NCBI GenBank assembly: GCA_947449735.1
Contig: CANFTB010000017.1
Coordinates: 19,694-83,693, forward strand
Source of the DNA: Chthoniobacteraceae bacterium
Lineage (GTDB): Bacteria > Verrucomicrobiota > Verrucomicrobiia > Chthoniobacterales > Chthoniobacteraceae
Reading direction: 5' to 3'
DNA: 64,000 nucleotides
Shown here: piece after piece, positions 30,208 through 38,702 of the stretch
Layout of the letters: every line of letters begins with the position of its first letter
Position numbering within the stretch: the first letter of the stretch is position 1
Translations under genes and position numbers: made by a program
Notes under the pieces: model-generated
What the model was told of the DNA's origin: nothing
Databases searched by the model: none
The model's input: only the letters and a program-made list of their open reading frames with translations

Positions 30208-30962
30208 TGAACTTCGTGGACTTGGGATATGCGCGGGTAGACACCGACAGGCAGAGTCGATGCGGGTTTCCCGAGGTTATTTTCGGCGCGGGAAAAACGC
30301 CGGAGCAGGTCGCCGGAATCGCGCAGGTGATCCTCGCACACCACGGAGTGGTTCTGGCAAGCCGTGTGGAGGAAGCCCATTACATTGAGCTCAAAAAATC
30401 ATGCCCGCACGCGCGCTGGCATGCAGAGGCGCGCTGCGTGAGCGTTGAGAACTCTCCCCTTCCGAAGCAGGGCGGAATCGTCGGAGTCATTTGCGCTGGC
30501 ACGTCCGACCTTCCAGTGGCGGAGGAGGCGGCCGTCACCCTGGAGATATTTGGAAACTCCGTTCTGCGGATCTCCGACGTCGGGGTTGCCGGCATCCACA
30601 GGCTCCTCGCGGTTCGAGACACGTTGGAGGAGTGCGCCGTTTTGATCGTTGTTGCAGGAATGGAGGGCGCCCTTCCGAGCGCGGTGGCCGGGCTCACCAG
30701 CAAACCAGTGATAGCCGTACCGACCAGCGTGGGGTATGGTGCCAGCTTCGGAGGGCTTGCCGCATTGCTCGGCATGCTCAACAGCTGCGGAAGCGGCGTC
30801 ACGGTCGTCAACATAGACAACGGCTTTGGCGCAGCCTACGCCGCGGCGCAAATCAACCGGCTTCTAGCACAGGCCACCCCTAGGTCCGAGGAAAAGACCG
30901 ACCGCCGGCCAGTGCCGGATGTCGCGCCCGCTCCGGTCGGTTCACCCCAAGCTTCAGCTTAG
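30207..30962 (+). CDS. larB: LarB, nickel-pincer cofactor biosynthesis carboxylase
   Basis: A 251-residue PurE-like protein of the LarB family, of usual length. LarB carboxylates and hydrolyses nicotinic acid adenine dinucleotide, the first step of the nickel-pincer nucleotide cofactor of lactate racemase. Diagnostic blocks: TDRQSRCGFPEVIFGAGKT, RISDVGVAGIHRLL, VVAGMEGALPSAVAGL and CGSGVTVVNIDNGFGAAY. It is coupled to the GNAT gene. Neither larA, larC nor larE is in the window, so the cofactor user is either elsewhere or this gene works alone. Confidence 0.9.
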   Translation: MNFVDLGYARVDTDRQSRCGFPEVIFGAGKTPEQVAGIAQVILAHHGVVLASRVEEAHYIELKKSCPHARWHAEARCVSVENSPLPKQGGIVGVICAGTSDLPVAEEAAVTLEIFGNSVLRISDVGVAGIHRLLAVRDTLEECAVLIVVAGMEGALPSAVAGLTSKPVIAVPTSVGYGASFGGLAALLGMLNSCGSGVTVVNIDNGFGAAYAAAQINRLLAQATPRSEEKTDRRPVPDVAPAPVGSPQASA

Positions 30963-30978
30963 TTCAGCATCGTTTTCA

Positions 30979-32202
30979 ATGACATCAGACTTTCAACATT
31001 TTAGCCTGCACGAGGCGGTTGTGCACGGCGTTCAATCCATGGGCTACTCGGAGCCCACTCCGATCCAGGAGCAGGCAATCCCCGTCATCCTCAGCGGCAA
31101 GGACCTCATGGGCTCCGCCCAAACGGGCACCGGAAAAACAGCGGCCTTCGCCCTGCCCCTCCTCTCGCTCCTGGCAAAGCACGGCAAAATGCGCTGCCTC
31201 ATTCTGGAACCGACACGGGAACTCGCGGCGCAGGTGGAAATCGCCTGTAAAGACTACTCGCGTTTCTTCGACGTGGAAGTCGGGATGATCCACGGCGGCG
31301 TCGCGCACGGCCCCCAGCGCCAGATGCTCCAGCGCGGAGTCGACGTGCTCGTCGCCACGCCCGGACGCCTCCTCGACTTCATGGAAGAAGGAGACATCCG
31401 CCTCGACGACATCCAGTTTCTGGTTTTGGACGAAGTGGATCGCATGCTCGACATGGGCTTCCTGCCCCAGGTCAGGCGCATTGTGGAGCGCTGCCCCAAG
31501 GAACGGCAGACCCTTTTCTTCTCCGCCACCCTGCCTCCCGAAATCGAAAGCCTCACAAAATGGGTTCTCAAAGACCCTCAGGTCATCGCGATCGGCCAGC
31601 GCCGTTCTCCCGCCGAAACGGTGACTCACGCGGTCTACCCCGTCGCCAAGGACCAGAAGTTTGACCTGCTTCTGGCCCTTCTCGAGAAGACTCAGTACCA
31701 CAGCGTCATCGTGTTTACGGCGACGAAAATGATGGCCGACCGCGTCGCGGCCCGGCTCCAGGAACTCAACCACCCGGTGGCCTGCATGCACGCCGACCGC
31801 AGCCAAAAGGAGCGCATGGATGCTCTCGAGGGGTTCAAGTCCGGGAAGTTTGAAGTGCTTGTGGCGACGGACGTAGCGGCGCGCGGACTGGACATCGCAA
31901 GCGTCTCGCACGTGATCAACTTCGACGTACCCTCCCATCCCGAGGATTATGTGCACCGGATCGGGCGCACAGGCCGCGCCCAGCAGGAAGGGGACGCGTT
32001 CACACTCTTCACCGCGGAGGAACTTGACACGGTCCGAGCCATCGAAAGGTACATCGAGACCACCATCCCGAGGCAGAAACTGGAGGGCTTCCCCTACTTC
32101 TACACCGCCCTCTTCAACGAAAGCGCGATTCCTCCGGGCGGGAACGCAAAAGGCGGCCGCACACTCAAGGGGTACTCCTTCGGCGCCAAAAAGCGCCGCT
32201 AG
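30979..32202 (+). CDS. DEAD-box-type RNA helicase, RhlE-like, with DEVD motif
   Basis: A 407-residue ATP-dependent RNA helicase. Motifs in order: Q motif (GYSEPTPIQEQAIP), I (AQTGTGKT), Ia (PTREL), Ib (TPGR), II (DEVD, residues 151-154), III (SAT), IV (VIVFTATK), V (ATDVAARGLD) and VI (HRIGRTGR). Such helicases remodel rRNA or mRNA, often in the cold or in ribosome assembly. Motif II has valine where DEAD has alanine; the Asp and Glu needed for catalysis are kept. A short C-terminal tail ends basic (FGAKKRR). The start at 30979 avoids an overlap of the frame with larB. A terminator follows. Confidence 0.92.
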   Translation: MTSDFQHFSLHEAVVHGVQSMGYSEPTPIQEQAIPVILSGKDLMGSAQTGTGKTAAFALPLLSLLAKHGKMRCLILEPTRELAAQVEIACKDYSRFFDVEVGMIHGGVAHGPQRQMLQRGVDVLVATPGRLLDFMEEGDIRLDDIQFLVLDEVDRMLDMGFLPQVRRIVERCPKERQTLFFSATLPPEIESLTKWVLKDPQVIAIGQRRSPAETVTHAVYPVAKDQKFDLLLALLEKTQYHSVIVFTATKMMADRVAARLQELNHPVACMHADRSQKERMDALEGFKSGKFEVLVATDVAARGLDIASVSHVINFDVPSHPEDYVHRIGRTGRAQQEGDAFTLFTAEELDTVRAIERYIETTIPRQKLEGFPYFYTALFNESAIPPGGNAKGGRTLKGYSFGAKKRR

Positions 32203-32266
32203 ACCTCACCTGCCGGGCCAACACCATGCAGTTCGCCTTGGGCGGACCCGCGGTTCAGACAGCAAC

Positions 32267-32303
32267 AAGGGCGGAAGAGATTCACCATCTCCCCCGCCCT
32301 TTC
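32267..32303. terminator. Hairpin terminator between the helicase gene and cysNC
   Basis: AAGGGCGG (32267-32274) pairs with CCGCCCTT (32294-32301), with an inner GAGAT/ATCTC stem, followed by TTCT. Because the left arm starts with As, it can serve both convergent genes. Confidence 0.75.
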
Positions 32304-32360
32304 TGATTCTTCAGGTCCGGGAGCCTTTCCCCCTGACGAATTTGCGTGCGGAACTCTCCG

Positions 32361-34301
32361 CTAGATCGATACCTCGTCCTCAGCGACCGCGCGGATCCGG
32401 GGTACGATGTAGTCCAGCACCAGAGCTGACGACTCGTCCAAACTGAGTTCGCCGGTGCGCACATCCAGTTCCGGGTTCTCCGGAGCCTCGTAGGGCGCGC
32501 TGATTCCGGTGAAGTCGGTGATCTCCCCCGCCCTGGCCCGCTTGTAGAGCCCCTTCACATCGCGCGCCTCGCAGACCTCTAGCGAGGCGTCCACAAAGAT
32601 TTCGGCGAACTCGTGCCCTCCCTCGAGCACGATCTCGCGCGCCCGACGGCGGTCTTGGCGATAAGGCGAGATAAAAGCCGTGATGACAATCAGCCCCGCG
32701 TCCGCCATCAGCGTCGCCACCTCGGCCACGCGGCGGATGTTCTCCATGCGGTCCTCCGGGGAGAACCCGAGGTTGGAATTGAGCCCGTGGCGGATGTTGT
32801 CGCCGTCGAGGACGTAAACCTGCCGGCCGCCGTTGAAAAGCTCCCGCTCCAGATTTCGTGCGAGGGCCGACTTGCCCGAACCGCTGAGCCCGGTCAACCA
32901 CAGAACAGCGCCCCTGTGCCCGTTACGCAGCGAACGGTTCCGAGGCAGAACGTTGCCCTCCGACCAGTAGATGTTGGAGCTCTTGACCTTGGTGCGGTCC
33001 GAATAGACGCCGCCGTGGATGATGCCGCCACCCGCCACATTGCGGTCGTCGACGATCACAAACCGCCCCATGAACGGGTTGCTGTCGTGGTTGTCCATCA
33101 CCAGGGCACCCCGTGTCTGGAGGGTGACCTCGGCGACGTCGTTGCGGTTGATGAAGGCCTGGCCGCCTGAGACGGTGTCGAGCGTGGAGGCGTCGATCAC
33201 GCGCTCCACGGAAACCACTTCTGCGTCGAGTTCCTGAGTCGCCAGCTTGAGCTTGTAGGGACTGCCCACCGCAAGGGGACGCTTGCCCATCCAGAAAAGC
33301 CTCGCCTTGAATCGGTTTGATTCAATCGGCGCGTGCGCCTCGTGCGAGGCGACATGGCCGCGCTGTACGAAAATCTGCTCCCTCAAAGTGATCGCAACAG
33401 ACTCCCCGGCGAGCGCGAAAGTCTTTTCCGGGCCGCTCCAGTTTTCAATGGAGGCCACCACACTCGTCTTGTTGTTCGGAGAAAACACCAGCGTATCCCC
33501 AACGCGCAGGGTACCGGACTCGATCCGGCCGACCAGCAGGCGGCGCTCGTCAAAGCGGTAGATGTCCTGAATCGGCATGCGCAAGGGCATGGCGACCAGA
33601 GGCGCCGGCGGCTCGAAGGTGTCGAGCATCTCCAAGACAGTCGGACCGTCGTACCAGGAAATGGGATTCTCCGCCCCCGCGTCGGGGGTGCGACCCGCCA
33701 CGTTGACTCCGTTGCGGGCGGCGATGGGGACAAAGGCGCGAGCCTCAACACCGATCCGGCTCAAAAACGCGCTGTACTCGGTGCGGACAGCCTCGAAGGT
33801 CTCCTGGGAATACCCCACGAGATCCATCTTGTTCACGGCGACGACCACCTGCTTGATCCCGAGCAGGCTCAACAGGTACCCATGACGGCAACTCTGCTCC
33901 TGCACACCCTCGTTCGCTGCGATGAGCAGGACCGCGGCGTCCGCGCTTGCCGCTCCGGTGATCATGTTCTTGAGGAACTCCTTATGCCCGGGGGCGTCGA
34001 TGATCACGTAGGGCCGCTTGGCGGTCTTGAACTGGATCTGCGTCGTGTCGATCGTGATGTTTTGCTCCTGCTCCTCGAGCAGGGCGTCCAGCAGGAAGGC
34101 GTATTCAAAATCCATCCCCTCCTCCGCGCAGGCCTTGCGGATCTGGTCCACCTTGCCGTCGGGAAGGGAGTTCGTGTCGTAAAAAATACGGCCGATCAGG
34201 GTCGACTTGCCGTGGTCAACGTGGCCGACGAAGACGACGCGCAGGCGGCCGGTCTGTCCGGGCGCCAGGGTTTCGTGAGATGCGGGAGAAGCAGAGGACA
34301 T
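32361..34301 (-). CDS. cysNC: Bifunctional sulfate adenylyltransferase subunit 1/APS kinase
   Basis: A 646-residue fusion. Residues about 15-430 are CysN, an EF-Tu-like GTPase with [29 protein letters not shown] (G3) and [10 protein letters not shown] (G4). It couples GTP hydrolysis to APS formation by CysD. Residues about 455-640 are CysC with the P-loop [16 protein letters not shown] and [16 protein letters not shown]; CysC phosphorylates APS to PAPS. Fused CysNC proteins are known in other bacteria. It is the last gene of the cysH-cysD-cysNC operon, 60 bases after cysD. Confidence 0.95.
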   Translation of the reverse strand: MSSASPASHETLAPGQTGRLRVVFVGHVDHGKSTLIGRIFYDTNSLPDGKVDQIRKACAEEGMDFEYAFLLDALLEEQEQNITIDTTQIQFKTAKRPYVIIDAPGHKEFLKNMITGAASADAAVLLIAANEGVQEQSCRHGYLLSLLGIKQVVVAVNKMDLVGYSQETFEAVRTEYSAFLSRIGVEARAFVPIAARNGVNVAGRTPDAGAENPISWYDGPTVLEMLDTFEPPAPLVAMPLRMPIQDIYRFDERRLLVGRIESGTLRVGDTLVFSPNNKTSVVASIENWSGPEKTFALAGESVAITLREQIFVQRGHVASHEAHAPIESNRFKARLFWMGKRPLAVGSPYKLKLATQELDAEVVSVERVIDASTLDTVSGGQAFINRNDVAEVTLQTRGALVMDNHDSNPFMGRFVIVDDRNVAGGGIIHGGVYSDRTKVKSSNIYWSEGNVLPRNRSLRNGHRGAVLWLTGLSGSGKSALARNLERELFNGGRQVYVLDGDNIRHGLNSNLGFSPEDRMENIRRVAEVATLMADAGLIVITAFISPYRQDRRRAREIVLEGGHEFAEIFVDASLEVCEARDVKGLYKRARAGEITDFTGISAPYEAPENPELDVRTGELSLDESSALVLDYIVPRIRAVAEDEVSI

Positions 34302-34361
34302 GGAAGAAAGTGTGAATGGTGTTCAAAAACAGGGTGAAGGGCGCGACCTGCCGGTCCGGGC

Positions 34362-35333
34362 CTACATGAAGCCCTTTGCGCGAAGCTTCTGCATCGCGTT
34401 GCGCTCGTGATGGTCCTGCGCACGGCCAGCGCGCTCGCTCGTCGTGGTGACAGCGAGCTCGTCGATGATCTTGTCGATGGTGTCCGCCTCGCTCTCCACC
34501 GCCCCGGTGATCGGCCAGCAGCCGAGGGACCGGAACCGGTAACGCTTTCCGTCGGGACCGGTCCGGGCAAAGTACATGTGGGGAATCGGAATCCCCTCGC
34601 GCTGGATATAGAGCCAGATGTCGCGCTCGCTCCAGTCCAAGAGCGCCTGCACGCGAACATGTTCGCCCGCCGAGCAGGAGGTGGTGAATTGGTTCCAGAA
34701 CTCCGGCGGCTGGTCCTTGTAGTCCCATTCGAAGTCCTTGTTGCGCGGTGAAAAGTAGCGCTCCTTGGCGCGCGTGGGATCTTCGTCGCGGCGGATTCCG
34801 GTGATGAGCGCGCTCCACTGGTGTTCGGCCATCACCTGCTGCAGGGCGGCGGTCTTCAGCTCGTGCGTGACGGTCACGGGGTCGGCGGTGTCGTAGCCGA
34901 TGGGGCCCCTCGCGGCGTACGCCCCGGTGCCGGCACGTGCGTCCTCGTTGATCTTCACGTGCAGGTTCAAGGAGTGGTAGCGCACGGCCCAGTCACGGTA
35001 GACGAGCATCTCTGGAAACTCGTAGGTGGTGTCGATGTGCAGAAGCGGGTAAGGAATGTGGCCGCCAAACGCCTTGCGCGAGAGCCAGATCAGGACGTTT
35101 GAATCCTTGCCCATGCTCCACGGCATGCAGAGATTTTTGAAATGGTGGTAGGCCTCCCGCAGCAGGAAAATGCTCTGGGCTTCAAGCGCGTCCAGGTGCG
35201 CCGCATCATCCCGGCTGATCTTCTCGGGAAAAAACGCCGGGCATCCTCCGGCGGGCGGCGCGGGATACTTCCCCGCGTGGGCGGGATGCGAGGAGAAGTC
35301 CGGCAACAACAATTCGGAAGCGCTTGTGCTCAT
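34362..35333 (-). CDS. cysD: Sulfate adenylyltransferase subunit 2
   Basis: A 323-residue PP-loop ATP sulfurylase subunit that makes APS and pyrophosphate from ATP and sulfate together with CysN. The PP-loop is SMGKDSNVLIWLSRKAF, with IDTTYEFPEMLVYRDW and the ITGIRRDEDPTRAKER and WSERDIWLYIQREGIPI blocks. The open frame extends upstream to 35549, but those residues run over the end of cysH and are non-coding; ATG 35333 starts the true protein. It is between cysH and cysNC. Confidence 0.95.
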   Translation of the reverse strand: MSTSASELLLPDFSSHPAHAGKYPAPPAGGCPAFFPEKISRDDAAHLDALEAQSIFLLREAYHHFKNLCMPWSMGKDSNVLIWLSRKAFGGHIPYPLLHIDTTYEFPEMLVYRDWAVRYHSLNLHVKINEDARAGTGAYAARGPIGYDTADPVTVTHELKTAALQQVMAEHQWSALITGIRRDEDPTRAKERYFSPRNKDFEWDYKDQPPEFWNQFTTSCSAGEHVRVQALLDWSERDIWLYIQREGIPIPHMYFARTGPDGKRYRFRSLGCWPITGAVESEADTIDKIIDELAVTTTSERAGRAQDHHERNAMQKLRAKGFM

Positions 35334-35409
35334 TTTATATGAATAGGAGATGGAAGTGGTTTTGAAAATTGGAAGCCGCCCGGCGCGAACCGAACTCGGA
35401 GACGCAGAC

Positions 35410-36147
35410 CTAGCTGGCGGCAGGAAGGAAGGTGTGGATGCCGCACTCGGTTTTCTCGAAACCGGTCCACCGCCCGGCGCGCTCGTCGCCGCCGTCACCC
35501 GACGGGCGCGTGCACGGACCGCAGCCGATCGAGCGGTAGCCTTTGTCATGGAGAGGGTTATACGGAATATTGTGCTCGTGGATGTACTCCCAAACGGCGT
35601 CCCGCGTCCAAGCAGCCATTGGATTGAGCTTCAAAATGTACCGCTCCGCGATTGGGTCAAAGAGGTAGCGCTCCAAAATCCCGGCTCCACTGCGCGATTC
35701 GCTCTGCTCCTGGCGCACCCCGGTGATCCAAACCGATAGGGAGTTGAGCCTGCGCTTTAAGGGCTCCACCTTGCGCAGCAGGCAGCAGGTGTCGGGACGC
35801 GTATTCCACAACCCGGCTCCAAAATCCCGGGCCTGCTCGTCCAGCGAAAGCTCCGGGTGCACGGACTCAATCCGGCAGCCGAAAAAACGCTCCAAACGCG
35901 AGGAAAGCTCCAGAGTTTCGGGAAACAAAAGACCCGTATCCAGGGTGAATACGGGCAACCGCAGTCCAGCCTGCACAGCATGATGGATCATGACGAGCCC
36001 AGCGCCCTGAAAGCTGGTTCCAATGGCAGCCCGGTCTCCAAAAGTGTCGCTCGCCCAGCGCAAAACGTCTGCTAGCGGGGCGCGGGAGAGCACCTCGCTT
36101 TGGGCAAGCACGGCTTCGGAAGACTCAAGGAGGGTGGCGGAATTCAT
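35410..36147 (-). CDS. cysH: Assimilatory APS reductase (iron-sulfur CysH type)
   Basis: A 245-residue thioredoxin-dependent reductase that reduces adenylylsulfate to sulfite. The PP-loop-like start is AIGTSFQGAGLVMIHHA. The cysteine pairs CC (DTCCLLRKVEPL) and CxxC (IGCGPCTRP) that bind a [4Fe-4S] cluster are present, which marks the APS type rather than the PAPS type (which lacks them). The catalytic cysteine is in ECGIH at the C-terminus. It heads the operon; a candidate operator sits directly before its start codon. There is no sulfite reductase gene nearby. Confidence 0.93.
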   Translation of the reverse strand: MNSATLLESSEAVLAQSEVLSRAPLADVLRWASDTFGDRAAIGTSFQGAGLVMIHHAVQAGLRLPVFTLDTGLLFPETLELSSRLERFFGCRIESVHPELSLDEQARDFGAGLWNTRPDTCCLLRKVEPLKRRLNSLSVWITGVRQEQSESRSGAGILERYLFDPIAERYILKLNPMAAWTRDAVWEYIHEHNIPYNPLHDKGYRSIGCGPCTRPSGDGGDERAGRWTGFEKTECGIHTFLPAAS

Positions 36148-36149
36148 AT

Positions 36150-36207
36150 ACCCGACAATTCTGATCGGTTTAATATTATTTCAATTCTTACCCACTAACG
36201 CAAGCGC
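36150..36207 (-). promoter_or_regulatory. Candidate promoter and operator of the cys operon
   Basis: Read on the minus strand, TTGCGT is followed after 17 bases by AATAAT, an acceptable -35/-10 pair. Directly downstream is the inverted repeat AACCGA-N9-TCGGGT (36150-36170), 2 bases before the cysH ATG. Its length and shape resemble sites of Rrf2-family or similar dimeric repressors. No Shine-Dalgarno is visible between it and the ATG. The function is inferred. Confidence 0.5.
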
Positions 36208-36367
36208 TTTTGCGTGCCCGCCGGCCGGCGCTTACGCTTCCTACACCCCCCGCCCCCCCGAAAAACCAGCCCCTTCAATTGCGACCTAAAGCAACCGATT
36301 GACTCGCCACCCGCCGAGCGCGAAGGTGCTCTTTTAGCCGAGCAATGCTCCACCTTTAGCCCACCGA

Positions 36368-38644
36368 ATGATCGAAAAGCACATCCTCAAAATCACCAAG
36401 GAACTCAAACTCGAGGCCCGCCAGGTTGCCGCAACCGCGGTGCTTCTGGAAGAAGGGGGGACAGTCCCCTTCATCGCCCGCTACCGCAAGGAAAAGACGG
36501 GGGAATTGGACGAGGTCCAGATTACCGCGGTCCGGGATCGCCTCGAGCAGTTGGGGGAGTTGGACAAGCGCAGGGATGCGATCCTCGTTTCACTCGCGGA
36601 GAGGAACCTTTTGGAAGACAAGCTCAAGGCCCAGATCGACGCCGCGGAAACACTGTCCACGCTGGAGGATCTTTACCTGCCGTTCCGCCCCAAAAAGCGG
36701 ACGCGTGCGACAATCGCAAAGGAGCGCGGCCTCGAGCCGCTCTCCGAAATCCTCTGGCTGCAGGCCGCGGGTTGCAACCCCCTGTCGGAGGCCGCTGCGT
36801 TTGTGGATGCCGCCAAGGAAGTACCCGATGCGGAGGCGGCACTCGCAGGAGCACGCGACATCATCGCGGAGCGGATCAACGACGACGCGGCCGCGCGTGC
36901 GAAGCTGCGCGACCTTTACATTTCCCAGGGCGTCATCCGCTCCAAACTGGTGGCGGGCAAGGAAGAAGAGGGCTCCAAGTTCAAGGACTACTTTGACTGG
37001 AGCGAACCTGCGACGAACGCACCCTCCCACCGGGTGCTCGCGATGCGCCGGGGTGAAGAGGAGGGTTTCTTGTTCACCCGCCTCACCCCGCCGGAGGACG
37101 CGGCCATCTCGACGCTGGACTCCATGTTTGTGAAAGGCGCCTCCCCGGCGGCTCTGCAAGTGAAGGCCGCGGTGTCGGACTGCTACAAGCGCCTCCTCGG
37201 ATTCGCGATGGAGGGCGAGGCGCGCATGCACTTCAAAAAGAGGGCCGACGAGGAGGCGGTCCGGGTGTTCGCGGAAAACCTGCGCGAACTGCTTCTCGCT
37301 GCTCCGCTTGGACAGAAGACCGTGCTCGCCATCGATCCCGGCTTCCGCACCGGCTGCAAAGTGGTGCTGCTGGACCGCCAGGGCAAGCTGCTGGCAAACG
37401 ACGTGATCTACCCCGAAAAGAGCGCCCGCGAGCAGGCCGAGGCTGCGGAAATGGTCCTGTCGGTTGTGAAAAAGTTCAACGTCGAGGCCATCGCCGTCGG
37501 CAACGGCACGGCTTCTCGCGAAACCGAGGCGTTCATACGCAAGCTTGGGCTTCCCGTGGCGATCCCCGTGGTCATGGTAAACGAAAGCGGAGCGTCCATC
37601 TACTCGGCGAGCCCGGCCGCGCGGGAGGAGTTTCCCAACCACGACATCACAGTGCGCGGCGCGGTTTCGATCGGCCGCCGCCTGATGGATCCGCTGGCTG
37701 AACTGGTAAAGCTCGACCCCAAGTCGATCGGCGTCGGACAGTACCAGCACGACGTGGACCAGAACGCGTTGAAGCGCTCTCTAGATGACGTGGTCGTCTC
37801 GTGTGTGAACCGCGTGGGAGTCGAGCTCAACACAGCGAGCAAACACCTTCTGGCTTACGTCTCCGGACTCAACGGACGCACCGCCGCAAACATCGTCGCG
37901 CATCGCGATGAAAACGGCCCCTTCCGGTCCCGCAAGGAACTGCTGAAGGTTGCCGGCCTCGGCCCGAAATCCTTCGAGCAGGCGGCCGGATTCCTGCGCA
38001 TCCGCGGCGGCGAACATCCCTTGGATTCGAGCGCCGTACACCCCGAACGCTACACGCTTGTGGACACGATGGCGGCGGACGCCAACTGCTCTGTCGACGA
38101 CCTACTGAGGGACTCTTCCAAGCGGTCTAAAATCGACCCCAAACGATACATCACCACCGACATCGGGCTTCCAACGCTGCAGGACATCCTTGCGGAGCTT
38201 TCGAAGCCGGGCCGCGACCCGCGCCAGCAATTCGAAGCCTTCTCCTTCGCGGAGGGCGTCGAGAAGGTCGAGCACCTCCAACCGGGCATGAAGCTGCCGG
38301 GCGTCGTCACGAACGTCACAGCTTTCGGCGCGTTTGTGGACGTCGGCGTCCACCAAGACGGCCTCGTGCACATCTCCCAGCTCTCCGACAATTTTGTGAA
38401 GGACCCGTCGGAGGTCGTCAAAGTCGGCCAGCGCGTGCAGGCCACCGTGATGGAGGTGGATCTGCCGCGCAAACGAATCGCGCTCTCCCTCAAAACCAAC
38501 CCGGAAGTGGGCCCAAGAGCCCCCCGCGAAAGCGGCGGCGCAGGCCCCGGCCCCAGACGCGACGGACCGCCGCGTCAGGACCAGCGCAAAAACACCGCTC
38601 CAGCCGTGGATTGGTTCACTGCCGCCACCCAAAAGAAGCGCTAG
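36368..38644 (+). CDS. tex: Tex family RNA-binding protein
   Basis: A 758-residue Tex protein, full length for the family. The N-terminal helical domain contains VPFIARYRKEKTGELDEVQ, followed by a YqgF-like RNase H fold starting VLAIDPGFRTGCKVVLLD, helix-hairpin-helix segments (GRTAANIVAHRDENGPFRSR) and a C-terminal S1 domain (GVVTNVTAFGAFVDVGVHQDGLVHISQL). The tail is Pro/Arg/Gly-rich. Tex is a highly conserved nucleic-acid-binding factor linked to transcription and stress resistance. It is followed 58 bases later by cca in the same direction. Confidence 0.95.
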   Translation: MIEKHILKITKELKLEARQVAATAVLLEEGGTVPFIARYRKEKTGELDEVQITAVRDRLEQLGELDKRRDAILVSLAERNLLEDKLKAQIDAAETLSTLEDLYLPFRPKKRTRATIAKERGLEPLSEILWLQAAGCNPLSEAAAFVDAAKEVPDAEAALAGARDIIAERINDDAAARAKLRDLYISQGVIRSKLVAGKEEEGSKFKDYFDWSEPATNAPSHRVLAMRRGEEEGFLFTRLTPPEDAAISTLDSMFVKGASPAALQVKAAVSDCYKRLLGFAMEGEARMHFKKRADEEAVRVFAENLRELLLAAPLGQKTVLAIDPGFRTGCKVVLLDRQGKLLANDVIYPEKSAREQAEAAEMVLSVVKKFNVEAIAVGNGTASRETEAFIRKLGLPVAIPVVMVNESGASIYSASPAAREEFPNHDITVRGAVSIGRRLMDPLAELVKLDPKSIGVGQYQHDVDQNALKRSLDDVVVSCVNRVGVELNTASKHLLAYVSGLNGRTAANIVAHRDENGPFRSRKELLKVAGLGPKSFEQAAGFLRIRGGEHPLDSSAVHPERYTLVDTMAADANCSVDDLLRDSSKRSKIDPKRYITTDIGLPTLQDILAELSKPGRDPRQQFEAFSFAEGVEKVEHLQPGMKLPGVVTNVTAFGAFVDVGVHQDGLVHISQLSDNFVKDPSEVVKVGQRVQATVMEVDLPRKRIALSLKTNPEVGPRAPRESGGAGPGPRRDGPPRQDQRKNTAPAVDWFTAATQKKR

Positions 38645-38702
38645 AGCGCAACGCCAAGCCAATGCCCGCGGAACCGCCTCAAACAACCGCCGGACCTCCA
38701 CG

